This document shows, piece by piece, positions 1 to 10,065 of a stretch of 64,000 bases of DNA (position 1 is the first letter of the stretch; every line of letters starts with the position of its first letter). The notes beneath the pieces were generated by a model, which did not search any database, was not told the origin of the DNA, and was given only the letters and a program-made list of their open reading frames with translations. The stretch covers positions 1 to 64,000 of the forward strand of contig NZ_BMZT01000012.1 in assembly GCF_014652935.1 (NCBI RefSeq). Direction: 5' to 3'. A program made the position numbers and the translations under genes. The DNA comes from Luteimonas padinae (GTDB taxonomy: Bacteria; Pseudomonadota; Gammaproteobacteria; Xanthomonadales; Xanthomonadaceae).

Positions 1-87
<87 letters not shown>

Positions 88-251
88 TTTTCAGGCCGAA
101 GCCCAAAGTCTTGAGTGCAGTCGTTCAAACCCCGAGCTCCAATTACCCGCTTGCATTTGCATGCATTTGAATCTTTGTTGCTCTTGGTACGAACGTCTGC
201 AAGATGGACAACCATCCACCGGCCAGACGCCCGCACAAGTCACCTGCGCAC

Positions 252-265
252 ACTGTCAAAGATCA
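252..265 (-). promoter_or_regulatory. rRNA leader boxA-like antitermination site
   Basis: On the minus strand the leader reads TGATCTTTGACAGT, close to the E. coli rrn boxA (TGCTCTTTAACAAT). About 17 bases further on is ACTTGTGCGGGC, matching the boxC-like segment that follows boxA in E. coli leaders. BoxA recruits NusB/NusE so polymerase is not stopped by Rho in the untranslated operon. The assignment rests on sequence similarity and on its position between promoter P1 and 16S. Confidence 0.7.
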
Positions 266-327
266 CCGGAAGTGGCCTCAGCGCCTCCTTCCTTCAACCC
301 CTCCGCTTCCGTCGGGGCGAGCCGCAC

Positions 328-355
328 ATTATAGCGCGACTTTCGCGTCCGTCAA
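328..355 (-). promoter_or_regulatory. rRNA operon promoter P1 (proximal)
   Basis: Minus-strand sigma70 promoter with -35 TTGACG (350-355), a 16-base spacer and a perfect -10 TATAAT (328-333), followed by GTGCGGC. It lies about 240 bases before mature 16S, so the leader would start near 321. It is one of two copies: a related block about 100 bases upstream has the same -35, spacing and downstream bases. The GC-rich discriminator after the -10 suits stringent (ppGpp) control, which is an inference. Confidence 0.8.
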
Positions 356-428
356 CACCCTGTCGGGTGGAAACTTCCGCCTCCCGTCGCGGCCAGGCCG
401 ACTGGCCGATCCCGCTGGGGAGCCGCAC

Positions 429-456
429 ATGTTAGCGCGGTTTCGAAGAACGTCAA
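429..456 (-). promoter_or_regulatory. rRNA operon promoter P2 (distal)
   Basis: Minus-strand promoter with -35 TTGACG (451-456), 16-base spacer and -10 TAACAT (429-434), again followed by GTGCGGC. It duplicates P1 with a weaker -10. I see nothing recognisable in 461-581, between this promoter and the end of the exonuclease gene. Confidence 0.7.
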
Positions 457-581
457 CACCCTATGAGGGATCTTTCCGACTTCGCCCCGCGCCTCGCGCC
501 GTGTCGGCCACGCCGTGCGGGGCGCGCATTGTGCACGGTCGCGACCGGACACGGAAGGGCTGCGCGCAACTCTCCGTACAG

Positions 582-1502
582 CTACGCGACGGCATCCACG
601 TCCTGCAGCGCTTCCAGCAGTCCGCACAGGCTGCGCAGGTCCTGCGCGTTGTGCAGCCCCACGCGACGGAGCTTGGCCGCGCTGCCTCCGCGCAGATAGG
701 CCAGCCACGCGCCCGGCGCCTCCGCGCCCGGCAGGTCGTCTTCGCGCAGCACGCCCAGCAGTTCGCGCTCGGCCGTCGCCAGGCGGCAGTTCGCCCAGAC
801 GCCGCGGTAGCGACGGCGGACGGGATGCAGCAGGTCGACGTGGCGAAGCGCAGGCAGCGGATCCGGCATGCGCGCCAGGCGATAGCGCGTGGACAGCAGC
901 GGGCGGTCGTAGCTTTTGCCGTTGTAGCTGAGCAGCACCGTGTCCGGATGCAGCCAGGCGGCAAAGGCTTCGAGCATGGCCTCCTCCGCTGCAAGGCGCG
1001 TGATGCACAGCTGCCGGATACGCAGCCCATCGGCGCGCCAGTCGGCGGCACCGATCATGAACGCGCGCGTGCCGGTGCCGCCGGCCAGTCCCGTCGTTTC
1101 CGTGTCGAAGGCCAGAACATGGCCGCGGCACACCGCCTCCTGGCCGATGCCGTGCAACGGCAGCATCGCGTCGCCCGGTGCCCACGGTACCCACTGCTCG
1201 TGGTAGCGCAGGCCCGGGGAAATCTCCTCGCCCGGAAGCGCGCGATCGACGCTGCGCGGCGCTGCCGCCGTTGCCGGCGCGCGGATCTTCAGCAGCGTGC
1301 GGAGCTGGGCGATGGTGGCCTCGCGCGACAGGCTCGCGGGCGCCGGCACGCGCGCGGCCGCAGCGGAGTCCGGCTCGACGGCCGCCGGGATGACCTCGCG
1401 CCCCTTGGCTTGCGTGCGTCCGGTTTCAGGTACCGCTCCCGCCCGGGGTACCGCTCCCGCCTGGCTGCGCAGCCCCGCGAGCTTCTTCGCCAGCGCGCTC
1501 AT
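582..1502 (-). CDS. YprB/MrfB-like DEDD-family 3'-5' exonuclease
   Basis: A 306-residue protein with a C-terminal RNase H-like (DnaQ-type) exonuclease domain. The visible motifs are Exo I with D133/E135 in AFDTETTGL, Exo II around SYNGKSYDRP (192-201), and a final HNAQD motif matching the HxxxD of DEDDh enzymes. The first ~110 residues are poorly conserved and proline/alanine rich. Its start codon overlaps the stop of the upstream helicase (ATGA), so the two are translationally coupled. The pair has the same make-up as B. subtilis YprA/YprB (MrfA/MrfB), which repair mitomycin C damage outside nucleotide excision repair. Family membership is clear from motifs; a repair role here is inferred from that family and the pairing. 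Confidence 0.85.
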   Translation of the reverse strand: MSALAKKLAGLRSQAGAVPRAGAVPETGRTQAKGREVIPAAVEPDSAAAARVPAPASLSREATIAQLRTLLKIRAPATAAAPRSVDRALPGEEISPGLRYHEQWVPWAPGDAMLPLHGIGQEAVCRGHVLAFDTETTGLAGGTGTRAFMIGAADWRADGLRIRQLCITRLAAEEAMLEAFAAWLHPDTVLLSYNGKSYDRPLLSTRYRLARMPDPLPALRHVDLLHPVRRRYRGVWANCRLATAERELLGVLREDDLPGAEAPGAWLAYLRGGSAAKLRRVGLHNAQDLRSLCGLLEALQDVDAVA

Positions 1503-4036
1503 GCCGCGGCCAGCAGGTCGAGCACGCGCAGTGCCAGCGCGCGCGGCGTGCCCGCGCCGCCTTCGTCGGCCTCGAGGATCGGCCCCACGCAGGCGGGGCA
1601 GCCGGCGTCGCAGTCGCAGCCGACCACCACCGCGCGCGCCTGCGCCACCAGTTCGGCGCGGCGCTCGTACAGCGGTGCAGACAGGCCGATGCCGCCAGGG
1701 TAGTTGTCGTAGAGATAGATGGTGGGCGTGAAGCGGCCGGGCGCGGGCAGCAGCATGGCGTCGCCGCCGCCGGGCAGCGGAATGCCATCTCCGTCGACTC
1801 CGACCTCGCCGGGCAGCCGGATTCCGGATGCGTCGGCCACGGCCTGGCCGCCGGCGAGCGCCTCGCCCTGCGGCCCCCGCAGCTGTCCGCGCCCCTTCGC
1901 GTCGCGCCCTGCGAACCAGGCACCGTCACCGCTGCCCACCGCCTTCAGCAGGTCGCGCGATTCCGCCATCACCGCCACCTGCGCCACCAGGTGCAGCGCA
2001 TGCGCCGCACCCAGGAAACCGTCCAGCGCCTCGTGCCGCATGGCGAAGGCCTCCTCCAGCACGCGCTGCGGCAGCTGCCACCACACCGCGCTGGTGTGCA
2101 TCTCCTGGTCGGGCAGCGTCACCGGGCCGTAGCCGATGTTCTCGTGGGTGTGGAAGCGGATCTTCTTGTAGCCGGACACGCGCCGCAGCACGTGCACCTC
2201 GCCCATGTGCGCGGAGCCCTGCCCGGCCGGCGTCTGCTCGGCATCGTCGAGCACCTTGAGCTTCGTGTAGTCGATGGCATCGGTGTAGTAGTCCACCTGC
2301 GTGCGCCGCACATAGGCCTTGCGCCCCTCCCAGTCGAGGCGCTCCACCTGGAAGGGTTCGGACTGGACCATGTGGATGGCGCCCTCGTACAGCGTCAGCG
2401 CCGCGGCCGAATAGTCGACCTCGGCGATGATCACCTGGCGGCCGTCGGTGCGGTCGACGACCACGAAGTTGCCGTCGGCCACCGAGCGCAGGTTCACCGC
2501 CTGCGCGGGATAGCTGTCGGCGATCCACTCCCAGCGCTCGCCCTCGTGGTGCAGCACGCCGCTCTCGGCCAGCACCTCCAGCCACGGGCCCGGTTCCACC
2601 GGACCGAACGCATCGCCGTCGCGGAACGGAAGCTCGAACGCGGCGCAGCGGATGTGGTCGAGCAGGATCAGCGGCTGGTCCGGCTCGATGCGCGCGTGCT
2701 CGGGACTGGCCGCGGCGAAGAACTCCGGATGCCGAACCACGTACTGGTCCAGCGCCTCCGAACTGGCCACGAGCACGCCCAGCGACGGCTGCTGCCGGCG
2801 CCCAGCACGGCCGAAGCGCTGCCAGGTGGCGGAAATGCTGCCGGGATAGCCGTTGAGCACCACCACGTCCAGGCTGCCGATGTCGACTCCGAGCTCCAGC
2901 GCCGAGGTGCTGACGATGCCGTCGATGCGCCCGGCGCGCATGTCCTGCTCGACCGCGCGCCGCTCGGTGGGCAGGTAGCCGCCGCGGTAGGCGCGGATGC
3001 GCCGCGGCTTGCGCGGGTCGTGGTCGAAGACTTCCTTCAGGTACTTCGTCAGCACCTCGACCATCGAGCGCGACTGGCAGAACACGAGCGTCTTCAGGCC
3101 CGCACGGATCGCCAGCCGCGCGATGCGGTTGGACTGCGAGCGCGCCGAGGCGCGGATGCCCAGGTCCGGGTTCACCACGGGCGGGTTCCACAGCAGCACG
3201 TGGCGGTCGCCGCGCGGCGCGCCGCTGTGCTCGATCACCTCGACGTCCTCCGCGGCGGCCTCGATCAGCGCGCGCCCGTGTTCGCCGGCGTTGCCGATGG
3301 TCGCCGAGCACAGGATGAAGGTCGGCGATGCGCCATAGAACGCGCACACCCGCTTCAGCCTGCGGATCACGTTGGCGACGTGGCTGCCGAACACTCCGCG
3401 ATAGGTGTGCACTTCGTCGATGACCACGTAGCGCAGGTTCTCGAAGAACTGCGCCCACTTGGTGTGGTGCGGCAGGATGCCCTGGTGGAGCATGTCGGGA
3501 TTGCTGACCACGATGTCGCCGCTGACCCGGATCGCGCGGCGGGCGTCGCCCGGCGTATCCCCGTCGAACGTGGCGGCGCGCAGCCCGAGGTTGCCGGCGG
3601 CGTTGAGTTCCAGCAGCTCGCTGACCTGGTCCTGGGCGAGCGCCTTGGTCGGGAACAGGTACAGCGCCTTGCCGCGCTCGGCCAGCGCGCTGGCCACGAC
3701 CGGCAGCGTGTAGCAGAGCGACTTGCCCGACGCGGTGGGGGTGGCCACGACGAGGTGGCGCCCGGCCCGGGTCGCGTCCCAGGCCCGGGCCTGGTGGCTG
3801 TACAGGCGCTCGATGCCGCGCGCCCGCAGCGCAGCTGCGAGAGGTTCGGGCAGGTCGTCGGGAAACGGGGCGTACTCGCCGTCCTGGCCCGGCAGCACCA
3901 GGCTGCCGGTCACGCGCCCGGGATACTTGGCCTCGAGCCTTGCGGCCAGCGTGCCGCCACCCGGCGCGTCATTGGCTGCGGCACCGTGCCGGTCGGAAAA
4001 GGCGAGCCCTCGGGCAGGCGTGGCGATCGCGTTCAA
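1499..4036 (-). CDS. MrfA/YprA-like superfamily 2 helicase with DUF1998
   Basis: An 845-residue DEAD/DEAH-type helicase. Walker A is TPTASGKS (about residues 97-104) and the Walker B/DEVH box sits in VVIDEVHTYRG. Motif VI appears as QRFGRAGRRQQ. The C-terminus has the DUF1998 cysteine cluster GCDCDAGCPACVG (about 805-817), the metal-binding signature of MrfA. MrfA translocates 3'-5' on DNA and works with the MrfB nuclease on mitomycin lesions in Bacillus. The gene is first in a two-gene operon and its end overlaps the exonuclease start by 4 bases. Full length for the family, with no sign of damage. The 239 bases upstream, to the next gene, show no clear promoter. Confidence 0.9.
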   Translation of the reverse strand: MNAIATPARGLAFSDRHGAAANDAPGGGTLAARLEAKYPGRVTGSLVLPGQDGEYAPFPDDLPEPLAAALRARGIERLYSHQARAWDATRAGRHLVVATPTASGKSLCYTLPVVASALAERGKALYLFPTKALAQDQVSELLELNAAGNLGLRAATFDGDTPGDARRAIRVSGDIVVSNPDMLHQGILPHHTKWAQFFENLRYVVIDEVHTYRGVFGSHVANVIRRLKRVCAFYGASPTFILCSATIGNAGEHGRALIEAAAEDVEVIEHSGAPRGDRHVLLWNPPVVNPDLGIRASARSQSNRIARLAIRAGLKTLVFCQSRSMVEVLTKYLKEVFDHDPRKPRRIRAYRGGYLPTERRAVEQDMRAGRIDGIVSTSALELGVDIGSLDVVVLNGYPGSISATWQRFGRAGRRQQPSLGVLVASSEALDQYVVRHPEFFAAASPEHARIEPDQPLILLDHIRCAAFELPFRDGDAFGPVEPGPWLEVLAESGVLHHEGERWEWIADSYPAQAVNLRSVADGNFVVVDRTDGRQVIIAEVDYSAAALTLYEGAIHMVQSEPFQVERLDWEGRKAYVRRTQVDYYTDAIDYTKLKVLDDAEQTPAGQGSAHMGEVHVLRRVSGYKKIRFHTHENIGYGPVTLPDQEMHTSAVWWQLPQRVLEEAFAMRHEALDGFLGAAHALHLVAQVAVMAESRDLLKAVGSGDGAWFAGRDAKGRGQLRGPQGEALAGGQAVADASGIRLPGEVGVDGDGIPLPGGGDAMLLPAPGRFTPTIYLYDNYPGGIGLSAPLYERRAELVAQARAVVVGCDCDAGCPACVGPILEADEGGAGTPRALALRVLDLLAAA

Positions 4037-4275
4037 TGCAGGCTCCGGCGGCGGGGGCCGCGATGCTCCCGCGGCCGCGTCTCACCGGCTGAGACCCGGG
4101 CCCGCCGCCGCATTCCGTGCCGGCTCCGGCGCCAATCCGGCTGGCGCCTGACCGCAGGCGCCGGGCTTCCGCGGTTGCTTCGAATCGACCCGGGACGCGC
4201 CCTGCCGGCCGCACCGTTGCCCTCGCGTTGACGCACCCCGGACCACAGTGGGCCTCCGCCCGATGGAGCCCGGCC

Positions 4276-4545
4276 ATGGCCAAGTCCAATCCCACCCGTC
4301 CCAACGCCCCCAGCGACGAATCCAGCCTCGACGACGGCACCGACCTGCCCGAGACCCGGGGCCCGGCCCTGAAAGACCCGCGCGCGACCGCGGCCATCGA
4401 CAACATCGGCGTGGACGAAGGCGCGGATCTGCTGGACGTGGCGCTGGACGACCAGCCCGGAGACGTCGACGCCGACGGCCGCTCCTTCGCCGACGACGTG
4501 CGCAGCGACACGATCAGCGACGACGAGGCGCGCGAGCGGCGCTGA
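4276..4545 (+). CDS. Small acidic hydrophilic protein, unknown
   Basis: Predicted 89-residue protein that is very rich in Asp and Glu, with no membrane segment or signal peptide and no family I recognise. The start at 4276 follows GGAG (4264-4267) at a normal distance; the open frame upstream of it looks non-coding. The composition suggests a disordered cytoplasmic protein. It lies alone between the helicase (divergent) and dbpA (same strand). Confidence 0.6.
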   Translation: MAKSNPTRPNAPSDESSLDDGTDLPETRGPALKDPRATAAIDNIGVDEGADLLDVALDDQPGDVDADGRSFADDVRSDTISDDEARERR

Positions 4546-4663
4546 CGCCCCCTGCACCCCGCCGGGCTACCCGGGCAGCGGCTGCAGCGACGGAGTCCGG
4601 CGCGCTGCAGGGACCGGTCCGGCCGGTGCGCCTCGCCCCCTCCGGGTGGCCGATGCTGCGATC

Positions 4664-6061
<1,398 letters not shown>

Positions 6062-6082
6062 GCGCCTCTCCGCGCTGGCGCG

Positions 6083-7000
6083 CTACAGCCGCTCGGCCAG
6101 CGCCTGCGCGAACGCCGCGCCGCGGCCCGGATCGACCCCGAGGTAGAAGTCGGGTTCGATCAGCTCGGCTTCCATCAGCAGCCAGCGGCCGTCGGCGCCC
6201 GGCACCATGTCGATGCGCGCATACAGCAGCGCCCCCCCGATCGCGGCCAACACCCGCTCCGCCAGCGCGAGCGCGCCCGCCGGCGGCTGCGCGAGCACGG
6301 TGTAGCGGCCGCCGAAGGTTTCCTGCACGCGGAAGTCGCCGGGCAGCGGGCGCTTGTTCACCACGTGCGAAAGACGGCCGCCGAAGTACAGCAGCGAGGT
6401 TTCGCCTTCATCGAGGATGGTGGGCAGGAAGGGCTGGACCATGATTTCGGCCGCGTCGCCGTCGCCGTCGCCGTCGCCACCGTCCGCGGCCTGCCCGAAG
6501 CGCGCCAGCACCGCGTCGATGCCGTCGCGCCCGAAGCGCCAGGTCTTCCACGCGCCGCCCGACACCGTGGGCTTGGCGATCAGCTCGTCCGCGCCGGTGG
6601 TCTCGAACACCTGCTCCAGCTGGGCCCGCGCCAGCCGCCGGCTCCACACCGTGTGCGGGATCGCCACGCCGTCGCCGGCCAGCCGCGCCAGATAGCGCTT
6701 GTCCGAGTTCCACGACAGCACCGCGGGCGGATTGGACATCGGCAGGCCGGCCTCGTCCCAGGTGCGGCAGGCGCGCAGCCAACGCGCGTGGTCGACGTGG
6801 TAGTTCCACACCAGCAGCGGCAGCACGTGCGCGAACCCGTGCAACCCGGACGCGTCATCGACGTGCTCCACCCACGGCGTCGGCACGGCGCGGATGCCCT
6901 GCACCGCCAGCGCCGCCTGCAGGCGCGCCAGCACCGGCGGCCAGACCTCGGCGTGGTCGCCGTGGGCGGGATCGGGCGTGAGGATCGCGACCTCGATCAT
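6083..7000 (-). CDS. ATP-grasp (RimK/glutathione synthetase-like) protein
   Basis: A 305-residue protein of the ATP-grasp fold. A typical N-terminal substrate domain is followed by a nucleotide-binding region with SWNSDKRYL, ELIAKPTVSGG and the metal-binding end LMEAELIEPDFYL. The family ligates a carboxylate to an amine or thiol via acyl phosphate; the substrate cannot be read from the sequence. A hexanucleotide repeat inserts a DGDGDGDGD run near residue 175. The start at 7000 (MIEVAILTP) lies 8 bases after the permease stop, so the two are probably one operon. The longer open frame upstream of 7000 is antisense-like noise over the permease. Confidence 0.8.
   Translation of the reverse strand: MIEVAILTPDPAHGDHAEVWPPVLARLQAALAVQGIRAVPTPWVEHVDDASGLHGFAHVLPLLVWNYHVDHARWLRACRTWDEAGLPMSNPPAVLSWNSDKRYLARLAGDGVAIPHTVWSRRLARAQLEQVFETTGADELIAKPTVSGGAWKTWRFGRDGIDAVLARFGQAADGGDGDGDGDAAEIMVQPFLPTILDEGETSLLYFGGRLSHVVNKRPLPGDFRVQETFGGRYTVLAQPPAGALALAERVLAAIGGALLYARIDMVPGADGRWLLMEAELIEPDFYLGVDPGRGAAFAQALAERL
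6456..6479. repeat. In-frame hexanucleotide repeat (TCGCCG, four units)
   Basis: Three perfect TCGCCG units followed by TCGCCA, inside the ATP-grasp gene. On the coding strand they encode alternating Gly-Asp. The repeat unit is a multiple of three, so slippage would change linker length without shifting the frame. Confidence 0.75.
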
Positions 7001-7008
7001 GCCTGGAC

Positions 7009-8526
7009 TCACGTGCCATCGCCTCCGGCCAGGCCTGCGCGCGCATGCCGCCGGCCCCAGGCGAAGTAGATCGCCGCGCCGACCACCAGCCAGACCGCGA
7101 AGCGCACCCAGGTGAGCGTGGTCAGGTTGAGCATCAGGTAGAAGCACAGCAGCGCCGAGACGATCGGCAGCACCGGCGAGAACGGCACGCGGTAGCCGCG
7201 CTTGAGCTCCGGCCGCGTCCGCCGCAGCACCACCACGGCGATGCTGACCAGCACGAAGGCCGACAGCGTGCCGATGTTGATCATCTCTTCGAGGATCTCG
7301 ACCCGGGTGAAGCCCGCCAGCAGGGCCACGGCGGCACCGGTGATCAGCTGCAGGCGGACCGGGGTCCGACGGGTCTCCGAGGTGACGCTGAGCCAGCGCG
7401 GCAGCAGGCCGTCGCGGCTCATCGCCAGCAGCACGCGCGACAGCCCCATCAGCAGCACCATGATCACCGTGGTCAGGCCCACCAGGATGCCGACCGAGAT
7501 CACCTGCGCCGCCCACGGCGCACCGACCGCGATGAAGGCCGTGGCCAGCGACGGATTCTCCGCCGCGGCCAGCATCGTGTACGGCACCATGCCCGTGAGC
7601 GCGATTGCCACGCCGATGTACAGCAGCGTCACCAGCGCCAGCCCGCCGAAGATGCCCAGCGGCAGGGTGCGCTGCGGATCCTTCACCTCTTCGGCGGAGG
7701 TCGCGACCACGTCGAAGCCGATGAAGGCGAAGAACACCAGCGCCGCGCCCGACAGCACGCCGGCCATGCCGTAGGTCGCCGGCGCCGCGCCGGTGAGCCA
7801 GGAGAACAGCGACTGCGCCCAAACGTCCTCGCTGCCACCGGCCGTCGGCACCGCGGGCGGGACGAAGGGCGTGAGGTTGTCGGCGTTGAAGTACGTCAGC
7901 CCGACCACGATCACGAACACCACGATGCCCACCTTGATGAGGGTGAACAGGTTGTTGACCCGCGCCGACATCTTGGTGCCCATGATCAGCAGCGCGGTGA
8001 ACACGCCGACGATGAACAGCGGCCCCCAGTCCATGGCCAGCCCGAACACGCCGATGGTGGTGGGTATGTGCACGTCGAACAGCTCGAAGACCGTGGCCAG
8101 GTAGATGCCCCAGTACTTCGCGATCACCGCGCCGGCGGTGAGCAGCTCGAGGATCAGGTCCCAGCCGATGATCCAGGCCAGGAACTCGCCCAGCGTGGCG
8201 TAGGTGTAGGTGTAGGCGCTGCCCGCGACCGGGATGGTCGAGGCGAACTCGGCGTAGCACATGATCGCCAGGGCGCAGGCCAGCGCGGCAAGCATGAAGG
8301 ACACGATGACCGCCGGGCCGGCGAAGCTGCCGGCCGCGCGCGCGCCCACCGAGAAGATGCCGGCGCCCACCGCCACCGCCACGCCGAGGATCATCAGGTC
8401 CCAGGCGCTGAGCGAGCGCTTGAGCTGGCGCCCGGGCTCGGCGGCGTCGGCGATGGTCTGCTCGATGGACTTGGTGCGGAACAGGCTGCGCGACGGGCTG
8501 GCCTGGGCGCGACGGGGCTGGTTCAT
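7009..8526 (-). CDS. APC-superfamily amino acid permease (CAT-like)
   Basis: A 505-residue inner-membrane transporter with about 12-14 hydrophobic segments. The N-terminal RTKSIEQTI followed by LSAWDLMILGVAVAVGAGIF is characteristic of cationic amino acid transporter-like (YfnA/CAT) permeases, whose first helix carries the GAGIF substrate motif. It probably imports an amino acid by proton symport; the substrate is not determinable here. First gene of a probable two-gene operon with the ATP-grasp protein. The 138 bases between it and the divergent HipA-like gene would hold both promoters. Confidence 0.85.
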   Translation of the reverse strand: MNQPRRAQASPSRSLFRTKSIEQTIADAAEPGRQLKRSLSAWDLMILGVAVAVGAGIFSVGARAAGSFAGPAVIVSFMLAALACALAIMCYAEFASTIPVAGSAYTYTYATLGEFLAWIIGWDLILELLTAGAVIAKYWGIYLATVFELFDVHIPTTIGVFGLAMDWGPLFIVGVFTALLIMGTKMSARVNNLFTLIKVGIVVFVIVVGLTYFNADNLTPFVPPAVPTAGGSEDVWAQSLFSWLTGAAPATYGMAGVLSGAALVFFAFIGFDVVATSAEEVKDPQRTLPLGIFGGLALVTLLYIGVAIALTGMVPYTMLAAAENPSLATAFIAVGAPWAAQVISVGILVGLTTVIMVLLMGLSRVLLAMSRDGLLPRWLSVTSETRRTPVRLQLITGAAVALLAGFTRVEILEEMINIGTLSAFVLVSIAVVVLRRTRPELKRGYRVPFSPVLPIVSALLCFYLMLNLTTLTWVRFAVWLVVGAAIYFAWGRRHARAGLAGGDGT

Positions 8527-8664
8527 CCGGATTGGGCTCGTGTCGGGACGGAAGCGCCGCGTCCGCCGGCCAGGCCGGCCGCACGCGGCAGGCGATCGAG
8601 ACTACGCCGCCTGCGGAGGCCGGGACAATGCCGAAGGTCCGGCACGTGGCGCTATCCTTGCGCG

Positions 8665-9438
8665 ATGTCCCTGCGCACCGTCCATGCCACGCGATACGTC
8701 ACGCCGCTGCGCGAAGGTGGCTCGATGCCGGCGATCGTCGAAGCCGACGACGACGGCATGTACGTGCTCAAGTTCCGCGGCGCGGGCCAGGGCCCGCGGG
8801 CGCTCGTGGCCGAACTGGTGTCGGGCGAGATCGCCCGCGCGCTCGGGCTGCCCGTGCCCGAGATCGTGTTCATTGAGCTGGACGTGGAGCTGGCGCGCAC
8901 CGAGGGCGACCCCGAGATCCAGGAGCTCATCCGCGCCAGCGGCGGGCTCAACCTCGCGCTCGACTACCTGCCGGGTGCGGCGAATTTCGATCCCGTGGCG
9001 GAGCAGCCGTCCGCCCGCCTCGCATCGGAGATCGTCTGGCTCGACGCCTTCACCAGCAACGTCGACCGCAGCGCCCGCAACCCCAACCTGCTGGTCTGGC
9101 ACGGCGAGCTGAAGCTGATCGACCACGGCGCATCGCTCTATTTCCACCACGGCTGGACCGGGGACACCTCGGGCGCCGACAAGCCCTTCCCGCTCATCCG
9201 CGACCACGTGCTGCTGCCGCTGGCCACCGGGCTGGCGCAGGCCGACCGGGTGCTCAGCGCGCGGCTGCCGGACGAGCGCATCGCCGAGATCGTGTCGTGG
9301 ATCCCGGACGTCTGGCTGGACGGCCCCGATGCCTTCGGCACGCCCGGGCAGCAGCGCGCCGCCTACGCCAGCTACCTGCAGCAGCGCCTGGCGCTGCCGC
9401 ACGCCTTCGTCGAGGAGGCCGAACGTGCGCGCGCATGA
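8665..9438 (+). CDS. HipA-like kinase domain protein (HipA_2 family)
   Basis: A 257-residue protein with a shortened HipA kinase fold. After an N-terminal nucleotide-binding lobe (YVLKFRGAGQGPRALVAEL), the catalytic region shows WLDAFTSNVDRSARNPNLL, matching the HipA loop DRHxxN, and LIDHGASLYF as the metal-binding motif. These stand-alone HipA_2 proteins are usually encoded with a DUF3037 protein, as here, overlapping by 14 bases; their target is not established. A -10-like TATCCT ends only 6 bases before the ATG, suggesting a leaderless transcript. It is not the classical HipBA toxin: there is no HipB and the N-terminal subdomain is absent. Confidence 0.85.
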   Translation: MSLRTVHATRYVTPLREGGSMPAIVEADDDGMYVLKFRGAGQGPRALVAELVSGEIARALGLPVPEIVFIELDVELARTEGDPEIQELIRASGGLNLALDYLPGAANFDPVAEQPSARLASEIVWLDAFTSNVDRSARNPNLLVWHGELKLIDHGASLYFHHGWTGDTSGADKPFPLIRDHVLLPLATGLAQADRVLSARLPDERIAEIVSWIPDVWLDGPDAFGTPGQQRAAYASYLQQRLALPHAFVEEAERARA

Positions 9439-9820
9439 CAGCTACGACTATGCGGTGATCCGCGTGGTCCCGCGCGTCGAGCGCGGCGAGTTCATGAACG
9501 TGGGCGTGATCGTGTCCTGCGAGAAGACCGGCTACCTCAAGGCCGCCGTGGAGCTGGACGAGGCGCGCCTTCGCGCGCTCGATCCCCGCGTGGACCTCGC
9601 CACGCTGAGGCGCCACCTCCAGGCGATGCAGCGAATCTGCGCCGGCGGTCCCGACGCCGGGCCGATCGGCCTGCTGCCGCAGCGCGCCCGCTTCCACTGG
9701 CTGACCGCGCGGCGCAGCGCGATCATCCAGACCTCGACCGTGCACATGGGCCGCTGCGGCGACATGGACGCGATCGTCGAGCACCTGATGGAGCGGATGG
9801 TGCGGGTGGCCGCCGACTGA
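9425..9820 (+). CDS. DUF3037 domain protein, partner of HipA-like kinase
   Basis: A 131-residue protein beginning at a GTG inside the end of the HipA_2 gene. It carries the DUF3037 signature: an N-terminal DYAVIRVVPRVERGEFMNVG segment, then a helical part and TSTVHMG near the C-terminus. DUF3037 proteins are almost always encoded beside HipA_2; the function of the pair is unknown. No ATG in this frame fits better than the GTG. Confidence 0.85.
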   Translation: MRAHDSYDYAVIRVVPRVERGEFMNVGVIVSCEKTGYLKAAVELDEARLRALDPRVDLATLRRHLQAMQRICAGGPDAGPIGLLPQRARFHWLTARRSAIIQTSTVHMGRCGDMDAIVEHLMERMVRVAAD

Positions 9821-9835
9821 GCCGACGCGACCGCC

Positions 9836-10060
9836 TTACCTGGCCGGGCCCGGATCCCATTCGAAGACCTCGGCCAGCGGCGTCCCCAGCGCGTGCGCGA
9901 TGCGGAACGCCAGTTCCAGCGACGGCGCATAGCGGCCGGCCTCGAGCGCGATGATGGTCTGGCGGGTGACCTGGCAGGCCTGGGCCAGCGCTTCCTGCGT
10001 CATCCCGGTGCGCTCCTGGCGCAGCTGGCGGATGTGGTTGGTGACCGCGGTGCGCGCCAC
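9836..10060 (-). CDS. XRE-family HTH transcriptional regulator
   Basis: A 74-residue, single-domain Cro/CI-type regulator. The helix-turn-helix is [35 protein letters not shown], shown here only as its key span (about residues 11-45), followed by [18 protein letters not shown]. This short YozG-like class is often encoded with a small membrane protein, as here. GTG start at 10060, 5 bases after the stop of the upstream membrane-protein gene. It probably binds the palindrome in front of the operon (10715-10734) and represses its own synthesis; that link is inferred. Confidence 0.85.
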   Translation of the reverse strand: MARTAVTNHIRQLRQERTGMTQEALAQACQVTRQTIIALEAGRYAPSLELAFRIAHALGTPLAEVFEWDPGPAR

Positions 10061-10065
10061 GCGGC

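Noticed and set aside
1991..4231. 746-residue plus-strand frame opposite the MrfA-like helicase
   Set aside because: Same GC-bias artefact; the minus strand shows every helicase motif in order.
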